NCBI GenBank assembly: GCA_038521825.1
Contig: JBCBKL010000006.1
Coordinates: forward strand, 1 to 64,000
DNA from: JBCBKL01 sp038521825
GTDB lineage: Bacteria; Pseudomonadota; Alphaproteobacteria; Rhodobacterales; Rhodobacteraceae
DNA length: 64,000 nt
Direction: 5' to 3'
The notes below the pieces were generated by a model. The model was not told where the DNA came from, did not search any database, and worked only from the letters and a program-made list of their open reading frames with translations. A program made the position numbers and the translations under genes. Shown here piece by piece: positions 1 to 8,398 of this stretch (position 1 is the stretch's first letter; the number at the start of each line of letters is the position of its first letter).

Positions 1-1087
1 TCGTGATACGCCCCTGATCGATAACCAGCGGCTTGGCCTCAGGCGTGTCAACCAGCGAAATTGGCTGCGCAATCGTTTCCATGCCTTCGGCGACAACGCC
101 AATCTGGCGGAAGAAAGTGGTCAACGCCCACATGATCCAGCCCGTCATCGCATTAAGGCGCAGGGTCAGCGCCGTCGCAGCTGCCACTGTACCGACGCTT
201 GCTGTTCCCTGCATCCAAAGCACGAAGGCCCAGCCAACGACTCCGACGATCAGCAAACCATTTAAGGTCACCAGAACGGCATCCATGACCGTATAAAGCC
301 GCATCTCTGTCTGGAATGTCGCGCGGCTCTTTTCGATGGCATCCTTGGCGTATTCCAACTCGCTTTCATGATGCGCGAACATCTTCACCGAATGGATGTT
401 GGTGTAAGCGTCGACCACCCGGCCCGTGACCAGTGACCGCGCATCCGAAGCGGCCTGAGACGCGGGACCGACACGTTTGACCGTCCAGGAAACCAGCAGG
501 GCGTACAGACCGAACCAGATCGCCAGCGGCAGCAACAGGCGCGGATCTGCGGCCGTCAACAGGATGGCGGCGCCGATCAGATAGGCCAGCGCGAACGAGA
601 TCGCGTCGAATACCTGAAACACGACCTCGCCCGCCGCGGGAGGCGTCTGCATGATACGGTTGGCGATGCGCCCGGCAAAATCGTTCTCAAACCAGCCAAC
701 TGATTGGCGTAATACATGTTTATGCGCCCGCCAGCGGATCAGGGTCCCGAAATTCGGGAGAATGGTATTGTTCAGGATCAGCACGTCGACCAACTGGATC
801 GCGGGACGAACGAACAGGATCAGCAGGGCTACGATGATCAATTCGGTACCGTGGAGCGCCCAGACCTCGGCAGGCGAACCACCCAGCAGATCAACAATAC
901 GACCCATATAATAGATCAGGCCGATCTCGATTGCGGCGACCACGATCGACAGAAGCGCGGCAAGCGCGAAGATCCGATAGAACGGTCGAGAATAGTCTTT
1001 AAGGAACGGATAGACCTGTTGCGGGGGCGTATCCGTCTCAGTGTAGCGGACGTACGGGTCGACAAGATTTTCGAAGTACTTAAACAT
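1..1087 (-). CDS. ABC exporter, membrane domain (partial, runs off the left edge)
   Basis: I translated this open frame directly from the minus strand: ATG at 1087 and no stop before base 1, giving 362 residues. The product starts MFKYFENLVDPYVRY and has several hydrophobic helices (for example around LAALLSIVVAAIEIGLIYY and YLIGAAILLTAADP), as in the six-helix membrane half of MsbA/LapB-type exporters that fuse permease and ATPase. The nucleotide-binding half should lie beyond base 1, so no Walker motif is visible. It is probably a homodimeric exporter of a lipid or drug-like substrate, but the substrate cannot be read from this half. The 167 bp up to the next gene show nothing recognisable. 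Confidence 0.8.
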   Translation of the reverse strand, partial: MFKYFENLVDPYVRYTETDTPPQQVYPFLKDYSRPFYRIFALAALLSIVVAAIEIGLIYYMGRIVDLLGGSPAEVWALHGTELIIVALLILFVRPAIQLVDVLILNNTILPNFGTLIRWRAHKHVLRQSVGWFENDFAGRIANRIMQTPPAAGEVVFQVFDAISFALAYLIGAAILLTAADPRLLLPLAIWFGLYALLVSWTVKRVGPASQAASDARSLVTGRVVDAYTNIHSVKMFAHHESELEYAKDAIEKSRATFQTEMRLYTVMDAVLVTLNGLLIVGVVGWAFVLWMQGTASVGTVAAATALTLRLNAMTGWIMWALTTFFRQIGVVAEGMETIAQPISLVDTPEAKPLVIDQGRIT

Positions 1088-1254
1088 CGGAAGAAACCAG
1101 ATTTTGATTGCAGATCATGTGAGTGAGCGGCGCGATCGGCCGTCCACAAAAGGGCTGAGACACCGATCAAATGACGTTGGTGTTCACAATCCTTAGGTAC
1201 ATGCTGCGCTCCTCCGAGTTGGTGATTTCGGGATACCGCAATCCGGACCCAGAG

Positions 1255-2406
1255 TCACCCCAAGAGTTGTTCGGCTGATAGCGAAAGATCGGATGCCAGC
1301 CACTTGGATTGGAGTTCGCGCAACTTCTTGCCGAGTGCCGGACCGGAATACTGACCGGCAAGGTCTTTCGACGATACCGGAAATTGCGCACGCGACCCGT
1401 CATCGACCATTTCGATCACCGTCTTGTCGGGAACCTGAGCCCGCATCGCATAGTCCAATGCGACGGCACTGGCACCCGACGTCCGACCAAGAAGAAACCC
1501 AATCGCGCGCGGACCGGTTCCCATGGCCAGCATCTCATGCAGATTTTTGAGCTCTTTGCTTTGAGCATTCGAAAGTCGAAGCTGCGCCTTGGCATCCTGA
1601 ACACCAAGAGCCGCCAGTCGTCTGATCGGCTCTGGGTTTATCTCGAGGTGTTCTTCGACCAGCAACAGCGGTCCGATCAAATCAACCGCCGCCCCCGGCA
1701 GCACCTGTGCAAGTACCCCAGTCCTTTCCATCAGTCGTAGGGCCATCAATGGATCAGGCGCTGACAAAAGCTTGATCATCTCTGCTCCGACACGCTCAAC
1801 TGACAGGGCGCCAAGATGATCGGCAAGATTGGCGATAGCATTCAACGCCTCGGGGTCTGCGCCTTCGCCCGGATCAGCATACCAAGCAAAAAATCGGAAA
1901 AACCGCAGAATGCGCAAATAATCTTCCCGGATCCGCTGTACCGGATCGTCAATGAAACGAAGCCGCCGATTCATGGCGTCTTGAAGACCGCCCAGTGGGT
2001 CGATCAAGTGACCCGACCGGTCAGCATAAAGCGCGTTCATCGTGAAATCCCGCCGTCGGGCATCATCTTCGATTTGGTCAGAAAAGGAAACGACCGCACG
2101 TCGGCCATCGGTCTCAACATCCTTCCGAAATGTGGTGACCTCAAACGGTTTGCCATCGACGATAACGGTGACGGTCCCAAACTCGATTCCTGTCGGAATG
2201 GCCTGAAAGTCGGCCTTTCTTGCCAAATGCATCACCTCTCTTGGTGCGGCATCGGTAGAGAGGTCAACATCGCTGTTTGGTTCGTTCAGTATCGCGTTGC
2301 GGACGCATCCCCCGACAAAGTAAGCTTTGTAGCCCTCAGCTTCGATCGTTTCACACAGCAATTGTGCTGCGGGATCGGCTAGCCAAGCGGTGGACTTGGG
2401 TATCAC
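1255..2406 (-). CDS. CCA tRNA nucleotidyltransferase / poly(A) polymerase family
   Basis: The product adds or repairs the 3' CCA of tRNA. The N-terminal nucleotidyltransferase domain has the family signature GGCVRN followed by the metal-binding DVDLSTDA. A central helical domain includes RRRDFTMNAL and RIREDYLRILRFFRFFAW, the conserved RNA/nucleotide-recognition segment. I chose the GTG at 2406, whose GTGA overlaps the stop of the upstream Nudix gene; this gives 383 aa, usual for alphaproteobacterial CCA enzymes. An ATG at 2427 is a possible alternative, while the longest open frame (from 2511) adds an unconvincing basic leader. It is translationally coupled to the Nudix gene. Confidence 0.9.
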   Translation of the reverse strand: MIPKSTAWLADPAAQLLCETIEAEGYKAYFVGGCVRNAILNEPNSDVDLSTDAAPREVMHLARKADFQAIPTGIEFGTVTVIVDGKPFEVTTFRKDVETDGRRAVVSFSDQIEDDARRRDFTMNALYADRSGHLIDPLGGLQDAMNRRLRFIDDPVQRIREDYLRILRFFRFFAWYADPGEGADPEALNAIANLADHLGALSVERVGAEMIKLLSAPDPLMALRLMERTGVLAQVLPGAAVDLIGPLLLVEEHLEINPEPIRRLAALGVQDAKAQLRLSNAQSKELKNLHEMLAMGTGPRAIGFLLGRTSGASAVALDYAMRAQVPDKTVIEMVDDGSRAQFPVSSKDLAGQYSGPALGKKLRELQSKWLASDLSLSAEQLLG

Positions 2407-2999
2407 GATGTCATCAGATCCGACCATGTCCGCAACATACGCGCGGTTGCGCCCCAAATGTAGTAGGGACCGAAAGGAACGACGTAATAGGCCCGTTGGT
2501 GGCCACGCCACCGCCTCGACTGAACGCGATAGTTTTCAGGCGCCAGCAGAAAATCGGTCGGCACACAAAAAACCTCGTCGACTTCTCCACTTTCGGGTCT
2601 GATCTCGAAAGGCCGCTCGATAACGGCCACCACCGGCGTCACAAGGAAACCCGTTACGGTTTCGTGCGTTGGCAACGTTCCCAAGACGCGCACGATGGAT
2701 GTCGGTAAACCGATTTCTTCCTCAGCTTCACGCAGCGCGGCATCGACGACGGTTGCGTCGCCTTCATCCTGCTTGCCCCCCGGAAACGCGATTTGGCCCG
2801 GATGGTGTTTCAGGGCGGATGACCGTTTGGTCAGCAGAATGCCGTGACCAGCGGAATCTCTTGCGATCGGGACGAGGACGCCGGCGGGACGAAGCCGGCG
2901 CCCCTCAGGAAGCCGAAACTCGGGGTTCAGATCGAAGTCGGAAGACGGGCCACCGCCGCGGTTCAGCGCAGTTTCAACCTTGCCGATGAAATCAGTCAC
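2403..2999 (-). CDS. Nudix hydrolase, CoA pyrophosphatase type
   Basis: A 198-aa Nudix protein. The Nudix box is complete (GGKQDEGDATVVDAALREAE running into EEIGL), preceded by HHPGQIAFPGGK, the arrangement of the CoA pyrophosphatase (NudL/YeaB) subfamily that cleaves coenzyme A or related dinucleotides. The GTG at 2999 sits inside the last codons of hslO and gives the product start MTDFIGKVETALNRG; the longer frame from 3059 only reads back through hslO. It lies in a tight leftward unit hslO-nudix-cca with overlapping ends. The substrate is inferred from subfamily resemblance. Confidence 0.85.
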   Translation of the reverse strand: MTDFIGKVETALNRGGGPSSDFDLNPEFRLPEGRRLRPAGVLVPIARDSAGHGILLTKRSSALKHHPGQIAFPGGKQDEGDATVVDAALREAEEEIGLPTSIVRVLGTLPTHETVTGFLVTPVVAVIERPFEIRPESGEVDEVFCVPTDFLLAPENYRVQSRRWRGHQRAYYVVPFGPYYIWGATARMLRTWSDLMTS

Positions 3000-3978
3000 C
3001 GGCGGATTGCTTTGCCTCGAACCCGACGGTCGCGGGATCAAGCACGTAATGGGCCCCACAGAACTGACAATCCGCAGTCACGGAGCCCTCGGGGGTCGTC
3101 ATCTGTTCGATATCCCTGGCCGAATAGATTGACAGGCTCTGACGAACGCGATCTTCGGAGCAGGTGCATCCAAATCGGACCGGTTGCGCGTCAAAAACAC
3201 GCGGCGTTTCTTCGTGAAACAGCCGGACGAGCAGGTCGCTCGGTGCTACCTGCGGCCCAATCAGCTCTATTTCTTCGACCGTATCCAACAGCGTATTGGC
3301 CCGGTTCCAATTCTCCGATTCAGCATCATTCAGCAGATCATGGGCGGCCAGGACGTCTCCATTGCCTTCGCCCTGGGCTACAAACGGTGAGGCCTTTGGC
3401 ATGTGTTGAAGCATAACGCCGCCGCCCCGCCAGTGTTGGGGAACACCAGGGGATACAGACTCACCAAAACTGAGCGCAAAGCGTGTCGGCAGTTGTTCGG
3501 ATTGCGCGAAATACGATTCCGCACATGAGGCCAGCGATCCACCTGTCAAAGGCGTGATGCCCTGGTAGGGCGTCATATCCGTGCCTTGGTCGATCATGAT
3601 AGCAAAATAGCCTTCGCCGACCTGATCATAAGGTGACGTGTCGGTCAGCCTGTCATGGTCATAGCTGGCATAGGCGCGGATTCGTGCGGTTTCGCCCTCT
3701 TCCTCGGGGCCGAAGTAATCGGTCGCGATCATTCGCACCGCCCCTTTGGACTGGACCTGAAGCGACAATTTCCACCGCAGTTTGATCGTCTGACCAATCA
3801 AAGCGGTCAAAAGCGCCATCTCCGCCACCAGTGCCTCGACCGGCTTTGGATAGTCGTGCTGTTTCAAGATCCCTTCGAGGACCCCGTCCAGACGCGCAAC
3901 GCGCCCTCGGATGTCAGAGGCATCGAGTTGGAAGGGCAGGACGCTATCGTCCCACGCAAGTTGTGTTCCGCTGGTCAT
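2992..3978 (-). CDS. hslO: Hsp33 redox-regulated chaperone
   Basis: A 328-aa cytosolic holdase activated by oxidation. The C-terminal zinc-binding redox switch is visible as CTC (in RFGCTCSEDRV) and CQFC (in ADCQFCGAHY), four cysteines in the CxC...CxxC pattern required for disulfide switching. The N-terminal domain has the family features DYPKPVEALVAEM and LTALIGQTIKLRWKLSLQV. The ATG at 3978 (MTSGTQLAWDD) was preferred to the upstream ATG at 4143, which adds a low-complexity basic leader. First gene of the leftward unit with the Nudix and CCA-enzyme genes; divergent from the Nudix gene at 4058. Confidence 0.93.
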   Translation of the reverse strand: MTSGTQLAWDDSVLPFQLDASDIRGRVARLDGVLEGILKQHDYPKPVEALVAEMALLTALIGQTIKLRWKLSLQVQSKGAVRMIATDYFGPEEEGETARIRAYASYDHDRLTDTSPYDQVGEGYFAIMIDQGTDMTPYQGITPLTGGSLASCAESYFAQSEQLPTRFALSFGESVSPGVPQHWRGGGVMLQHMPKASPFVAQGEGNGDVLAAHDLLNDAESENWNRANTLLDTVEEIELIGPQVAPSDLLVRLFHEETPRVFDAQPVRFGCTCSEDRVRQSLSIYSARDIEQMTTPEGSVTADCQFCGAHYVLDPATVGFEAKQSAGD

Positions 3979-4057
3979 CGGGGTTTCCTTATCTGCCACG
4001 CATTGGCATATCGCGACAATATAGGCGAGGCGATGAGAACTGGAAGGGGCACCATCA

Positions 4058-4504
4058 ATGCGGCGTGTCGGACCAAAGCCGGAGGCAGGGCGCAAGTATC
4101 GGGCGCGACCGGGTGCATACGCCATTCTGCCGAAACGCGGCAAGGTTCTACTGACCGCACAATTCGACGATCAGTTCGACATCCAACTACCGGGTGGCGG
4201 TGTTGATCCGGGTGAGTCGAGCCTGGCAGCCTTGCATCGTGAGGTTCTGGAGGAAACGGGTTGGAGCATCACGCGTCCCAGGCGATTGGGCGCCTTTCGG
4301 CGTTTTGTCTTTATGCCTGAATATGATCTATGGGCTGAAAAGATCTGTCACATCTACATTGCAACGCCCGCAAGGAAGATCAGACCTATTTCAGAGCCGT
4401 GCCATGAAGCCTTGTGGATACCGTTGCCGCTCGCGGCGAACGTTCTCGCAAACGAAGGGGACAGATCCTTCGTTCGAGATTACGCGTCGGCATCGCGTCC
4501 GTGA
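4058..4504 (+). CDS. Nudix hydrolase (MutT/NUDIX family, substrate unknown)
   Basis: A 148-aa protein with a full Nudix box (GGGVDPGESSLAALHREV then LEETGW). It is a stand-alone Nudix domain of the kind seen in nucleoside-diphosphate-derivative hydrolases; nothing shows the substrate. It is divergent from hslO with 79 bp between starts. Its last 25 bases overlap the 3' end of the convergent phosphatase gene. Confidence 0.85.
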   Translation: MRRVGPKPEAGRKYRARPGAYAILPKRGKVLLTAQFDDQFDIQLPGGGVDPGESSLAALHREVLEETGWSITRPRRLGAFRRFVFMPEYDLWAEKICHIYIATPARKIRPISEPCHEALWIPLPLAANVLANEGDRSFVRDYASASRP

Positions 4505-5763
4505 AATTCAAACAAAACGCCCGAGACATCATCGGGAAAACCGCTGGTACCGGCGAATTCGCCTAGCTTCCAGGTAAGCGCCTCAAGAAGCGCCTCACCC
4601 CGTGATTCCCACAGTTCGGCCAGGATCGTCGCAAGACCATCTTCACCTAACATCTGCCCATCCGCTGACGGGCATTCCGTCACCCCGTCAGAGAGCATCA
4701 ACAAGCGATCTCCAGGTTCAAGCACAAACTCGAACTGAGTGAACGAGATGTTCGACATCAGACCTACGGGGAAGCCACCAGGACCTTCCTGTTCGATACC
4801 ACCTGCCTTGCGCTGAACGACCGGATGCGGATGTCCAGCCTGTGCCATGGTCACCCTGCCGCTGGAAAGGTCAACGTCAGCGAGCAGCATGGTGAAGTAC
4901 AGCTCGGTCTCCATTTCATCGAGCACCATGCCGTTGATGGTTTCGATGACCTCGCCCGGCGGTCTGGAGGCAAATGTGCCATCGTCCAGACGTTCCAGCG
5001 CAACGTTCTGGTCTGGTGCCGTTGCAGACAAGTAACCCGCGAGCCGTGCCGTCATCAGGGCAGAGCTGATCCCATGACCAGAGACATCAATCGCATAAAG
5101 GCCCAGATGACCCTCCGCAGCCGGATAAAACCCAACAAGATCGCCGCCGACATGACCGCTTGATCGCAACATGAGAGACAGATCCGCCGTCTCGAAGTTC
5201 TTGAATTTCTCGCGGACCAGCGACTGCTGCAGCTGCTTGGCCTCGATCAGGTCGTTATCGACAGAGTCATAAAGGCGCTGCAGTTCATCCAACGTATCGG
5301 TGATGATCCGGTTCTTCTCGGTGAGTTCCCGCTGCATCTTAAGGATCCGTTCACCGGCAGTAATCCGGGCCCGCAGTTCGTGCGCATTGACCGGTTTGGT
5401 CAGGAAATCATCCGCGCCGGAATCCAGCCCGCGCGCAATCTCATCCTTTTCGCTTTTGGACGTTAGAAGGATGAAATAGCCGTACTCATCACCGGGCAAC
5501 GCGCGAAACGCCTTGCAAAATTCCAACCCGTCCATACCGGGCATCATCCAATCGCTCAGAACGAGGTCAGGATGGTGTTCGCGACAGATTTCCAAGGCTT
5601 CGAAGCCGGTTTCCGCCTCAAGCACGTCATAGCCCCAGCGCTTGAGTGACGACAATAAAATCTTCCGCTGCAGCTTACTATCGTCGACGATCAGGATACT
5701 CTGGGCGATCGTCGACCAGCCGTCGGAACCCGTTACTTCAGCTTGTTCTGCGTGAGACCGCAT
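4480..5763 (-). CDS. Response-regulator receiver fused to PP2C (SpoIIE-type) phosphatase, RbaY-like
   Basis: A 427-aa cytosolic signalling protein. Residues ~22-140 form a CheY-like receiver (ILIVDDSK acidic pocket, phospho-acceptor Asp71 in LVLSDWMMPG, TKPVNAHE lysine). A coiled linker (~145-190) follows, then a PP2C/SpoIIE phosphatase domain with metal-binding blocks SGHVGGDLVGF, YAIDVSGHGISSAL and MLSDGVTEC. Such proteins dephosphorylate anti-sigma-factor antagonists in partner-switching systems; in Rhodobacter capsulatus an enzyme of this architecture (RbaY) acts on the RbaV/RbaW switch that affects gene transfer agent production. The resemblance in architecture is seen; the identity is inference. 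It is divergent from the Hpt gene at 5901, a plausible phosphodonor. No kinase is encoded nearby. Confidence 0.88.
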   Translation of the reverse strand: MRSHAEQAEVTGSDGWSTIAQSILIVDDSKLQRKILLSSLKRWGYDVLEAETGFEALEICREHHPDLVLSDWMMPGMDGLEFCKAFRALPGDEYGYFILLTSKSEKDEIARGLDSGADDFLTKPVNAHELRARITAGERILKMQRELTEKNRIITDTLDELQRLYDSVDNDLIEAKQLQQSLVREKFKNFETADLSLMLRSSGHVGGDLVGFYPAAEGHLGLYAIDVSGHGISSALMTARLAGYLSATAPDQNVALERLDDGTFASRPPGEVIETINGMVLDEMETELYFTMLLADVDLSSGRVTMAQAGHPHPVVQRKAGGIEQEGPGGFPVGLMSNISFTQFEFVLEPGDRLLMLSDGVTECPSADGQMLGEDGLATILAELWESRGEALLEALTWKLGEFAGTSGFPDDVSGVLFEFHGRDADA

Positions 5764-5900
5764 CGCACCACACCCGATATACTTGACTTGGGATGGCTAA
5801 ATCGTGGCGCTTAAAGATGCATGAAGCCGAAACATTCTTCGCCTAAATCTTTAGCGGTTACCGTTTCTTAACTGCCGCGTGGAACACATCTGCCAAGCTG

Positions 5901-6239
5901 ATGGAGACGGACATGATCGACTGGCAGCGGGTTGCGGCACTAAAGGAAGAAGTCGGCGCCGAAGACTTTGATGAAGTGGTGGAACTCTTCCTCGAAGAAG
6001 TCGACGAGGTAATTGACCGTTTGCGGGAATGCACTGATCGGGACCAGCTCGAGGCAGACATGCACTTTCTTAAAGGCAGCGCAATGAACCTTGGGTTCGA
6101 ATGCTTTTCCGATCTCTGCCAGATGGGTGAACAAATGTCAGCCAACGGACAAGCGGCGGATGTTGACGTTGCGGCGGTGCTGAATTGCTATGATAAATCC
6201 CGGGCCGCATTCCTCGGAGGGATGTATCAGGCAGCCTAG
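5901..6239 (+). CDS. Hpt domain phosphotransfer protein
   Basis: A 112-aa all-helical histidine phosphotransfer protein. The H-box is MHFLKGSAMNLG with His55 as phospho-acceptor, and the acidic amphipathic helices VELFLEEVDEVIDRL match the four-helix Hpt bundle. The ATG at 5901 is used; an in-frame ATG at 5913 (MIDWQRV) is also possible. It is divergent from the receiver-PP2C gene, with 137 bp between the starts. The layout suggests that it shuttles phosphate to or from that receiver. Its last four bases overlap the stop of the convergent SDR gene. Confidence 0.85.
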   Translation: METDMIDWQRVAALKEEVGAEDFDEVVELFLEEVDEVIDRLRECTDRDQLEADMHFLKGSAMNLGFECFSDLCQMGEQMSANGQAADVDVAAVLNCYDKSRAAFLGGMYQAA

Positions 6240-7054
6240 ACCAGCTTGTAAAAATCTTCGGCCTTGGGTTGACCAAACGTCGAATACGCAAACGCACGCA
6301 ATTTTCGCATCCCTGCGAGCCAGCGGTCCGGATCCTGGGCCCGCAGCACCACATAGTCAGCAACCTGTGAATGGGGCAGAATACGAAAGTGCCCCGCAGA
6401 AACCCCATCGACAATGGTCTTTGCCACTTCATCAGCGGTGAGCAGACTTTGATGCGCAGCAGCATCATCATCAGACAGATTAATCAGCGGCGTCGCGACA
6501 TACTGGGGACAAACGACCGAGACACCGATGCCCTGATCGCCATGCGTGATGTTCAAAGACTCCGCAAAGCTGACTGCAGCGTGTTTTGTGGCAGAATAAG
6601 CGGCATCATCGATCTGATTGAGAAGTCCCGCTGCAGATGCAACGTTCACAAAGTATCCCGCACCGCGTTCAAGCATTTTTGGCAAGCACGCCCGCGCCGC
6701 ATAGACATGTGACATGACGTGAACTTCCCAATTCAGCGCCCAAACATCGTTTGAAGCCGAAGCTGCGTGGCCCTCCTGTCCGGCAGCCACCCCGGCGTTC
6801 GAGACAAAGCAATCCACTTGGCCAAACTCATCTTCAGCATAGGCCACTAGGTCGACGATTTCGGGCTCCCGTCGCACATCGCAGACTTTGTGGATTGCAC
6901 CAATTTCATCAGATATTAACTGAGTTGCTTCGCTATCGCGGTCCGCGATACACACCCGCCCACCGTGCGAAACGATGTGCCGGGCAAGCGCCGCGCCGAT
7001 ACCGCTTGCTCCGCCGGTTATCACCACGCCCTTATCTGCAAAATCCACGATCAA
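6236..7054 (-). CDS. Short-chain dehydrogenase/reductase (SDR), substrate unknown
   Basis: A 272-aa classical SDR. It has the NAD(P)-binding TGGASGIGAA near the N-terminus, an acidic residue after strand 2 (IADRD) suggesting NAD preference, the SNAG motif, the catalytic serine in VASAAGLL and the YSATK active site. The substrate cannot be read from sequence. It starts 5 bp after the ilvA stop, so it is probably co-transcribed with ilvA. Confidence 0.87.
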   Translation of the reverse strand: MIVDFADKGVVITGGASGIGAALARHIVSHGGRVCIADRDSEATQLISDEIGAIHKVCDVRREPEIVDLVAYAEDEFGQVDCFVSNAGVAAGQEGHAASASNDVWALNWEVHVMSHVYAARACLPKMLERGAGYFVNVASAAGLLNQIDDAAYSATKHAAVSFAESLNITHGDQGIGVSVVCPQYVATPLINLSDDDAAAHQSLLTADEVAKTIVDGVSAGHFRILPHSQVADYVVLRAQDPDRWLAGMRKLRAFAYSTFGQPKAEDFYKLV

Positions 7055-7059
7055 CCTCC

Positions 7060-8304
7060 CTAGATGACGAACTCAGCCACCGTCTCATCATTGGTAATGT
7101 CCGTGTAGACAAAGCCAGCCGCATCCAGCTTTTCGAACAGCCTTGCAAAGTTTTGCGGTTCGGTCGTCTCAATCCCGATGAGAACGGAGCCAAAGTTTCT
7201 TGCGGACTTCTTGAGATATTCGAAACGCGCGATGTTGTCGTGTGGGCCGAGATAATTAAGGAAATCCTTCAACGCCCCCGGGCGCTGAGGTAGCCGAAGA
7301 ATGAAGTATTTCTTGAGGCCAGAAAACCGCTGCGCCCGTTCCTTGACTTCCGGCAAGCGCTCGAAGTCGAAATTCCCTCCACTGGTCACGCACACCACGG
7401 TCTGACCCGCAATGTGGTCATGTAGTTGTGGCAGTGCATCGATGACCAAAGCACCAGCCGGTTCGAGTACAATCCCCTCTACGTTGAGCATCTCGAGGAT
7501 CGACACGCAAATCCGGTCTTCCGGTGAAATAACGACATCGGCCGGATCAACGTCGTTCAGCCGGGCGAATGTCCGGTCACCCAGTCGAGCCACCGCAGCC
7601 CCGTCCACAAAGTTATTTAGAGTCGCCAGCGTTTCAGGCTTTCCCGCTTTCAACGCCGCCAAAAGGCTCGCACCGCCGGCCGGTTCCACAAACGAAAATG
7701 CTGTCTTGGCCTGCAGATAGCTGCGCACACCGGCGGCCAAACCACCACCACCGACCGGAAGAACGATCCGGTCGGGATAGCCTTTCATCTGGGCCTCGAT
7801 TTCGACACCAACGCTTGCTTGACCCTCGATCACATCATCATCATCGAAGGGCGACAGAAAATGCGCGCCCTCGCGCTCGCAATAAGATTTGGATGCCGCC
7901 AGCGTCTCATCGAAATAGTCGCCGGTAAGCTCAATCTGGATGTTGTCGCCGCCAAACATCCGGGTCTTCTGGATCTTTTGCTCGGGCGTCGTGACGGGCA
8001 TGAAAATCACGCCGCGCTTGTCGAAATGGCGGCACATGTAAGCGACGCCCTGGGCATGGTTACCAGCGCTGGCACAAACGAACGTGTCGACATCAAGCAC
8101 TTTGCGCATCGCGTTGAATGCACCGCGCAGCTTGTATGACCTTACAGGGCTCAGATCTTCGCGTTTCAGCCAGATGTCCGCACCACAACGATCTGAAAGG
8201 TGAGCGTTCCGTTGCAGCGGTGTGGGTGGAAATACCGCGCGCATGGCTTTTTCGGCAACTCGCGCAGCCTCTGCAAAGTCGGGATCTGATGGCCTGTCTA
8301 GCAT
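7060..8304 (-). CDS. ilvA: Threonine ammonia-lyase (threonine dehydratase)
   Basis: A PLP enzyme of 414 aa deaminating L-threonine to 2-oxobutyrate, the first step of isoleucine synthesis. Visible are the PLP lysine motif VRSYKLRGAF, the phosphate-binding glycine loop PVGGGGLAAGV and the CASAGNHAQG substrate loop. The C-terminal ~75 residues (YFILRLPQRPGALKDFLNYL onward) form one ACT-like regulatory domain, as in the shorter biosynthetic form, so feedback control by isoleucine is plausible. It is divergent from argG (94 bp between starts), with the SDR gene immediately downstream. Confidence 0.92.
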   Translation of the reverse strand: MLDRPSDPDFAEAARVAEKAMRAVFPPTPLQRNAHLSDRCGADIWLKREDLSPVRSYKLRGAFNAMRKVLDVDTFVCASAGNHAQGVAYMCRHFDKRGVIFMPVTTPEQKIQKTRMFGGDNIQIELTGDYFDETLAASKSYCEREGAHFLSPFDDDDVIEGQASVGVEIEAQMKGYPDRIVLPVGGGGLAAGVRSYLQAKTAFSFVEPAGGASLLAALKAGKPETLATLNNFVDGAAVARLGDRTFARLNDVDPADVVISPEDRICVSILEMLNVEGIVLEPAGALVIDALPQLHDHIAGQTVVCVTSGGNFDFERLPEVKERAQRFSGLKKYFILRLPQRPGALKDFLNYLGPHDNIARFEYLKKSARNFGSVLIGIETTEPQNFARLFEKLDAAGFVYTDITNDETVAEFVI

Positions 8305-8398
8305 CCTCTTGGCGTAAGGCGGAGAATGAGCGGGGTCAATCTTGCTGATCTGATTGAAACCGGTTATCGGCGGCCCGATGCGTCTGAAGGGGATGACA

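Noticed and set aside
1167..1403. Small minus-strand frame between the ABC gene and the CCA enzyme
   Set aside because: It overlaps the 3' end of the CCA-enzyme gene in another frame and has no recognisable features.
3655..4206. 183-codon plus-strand open frame antisense to hslO
   Set aside because: Shadow of hslO extending into the real Nudix gene in another frame.
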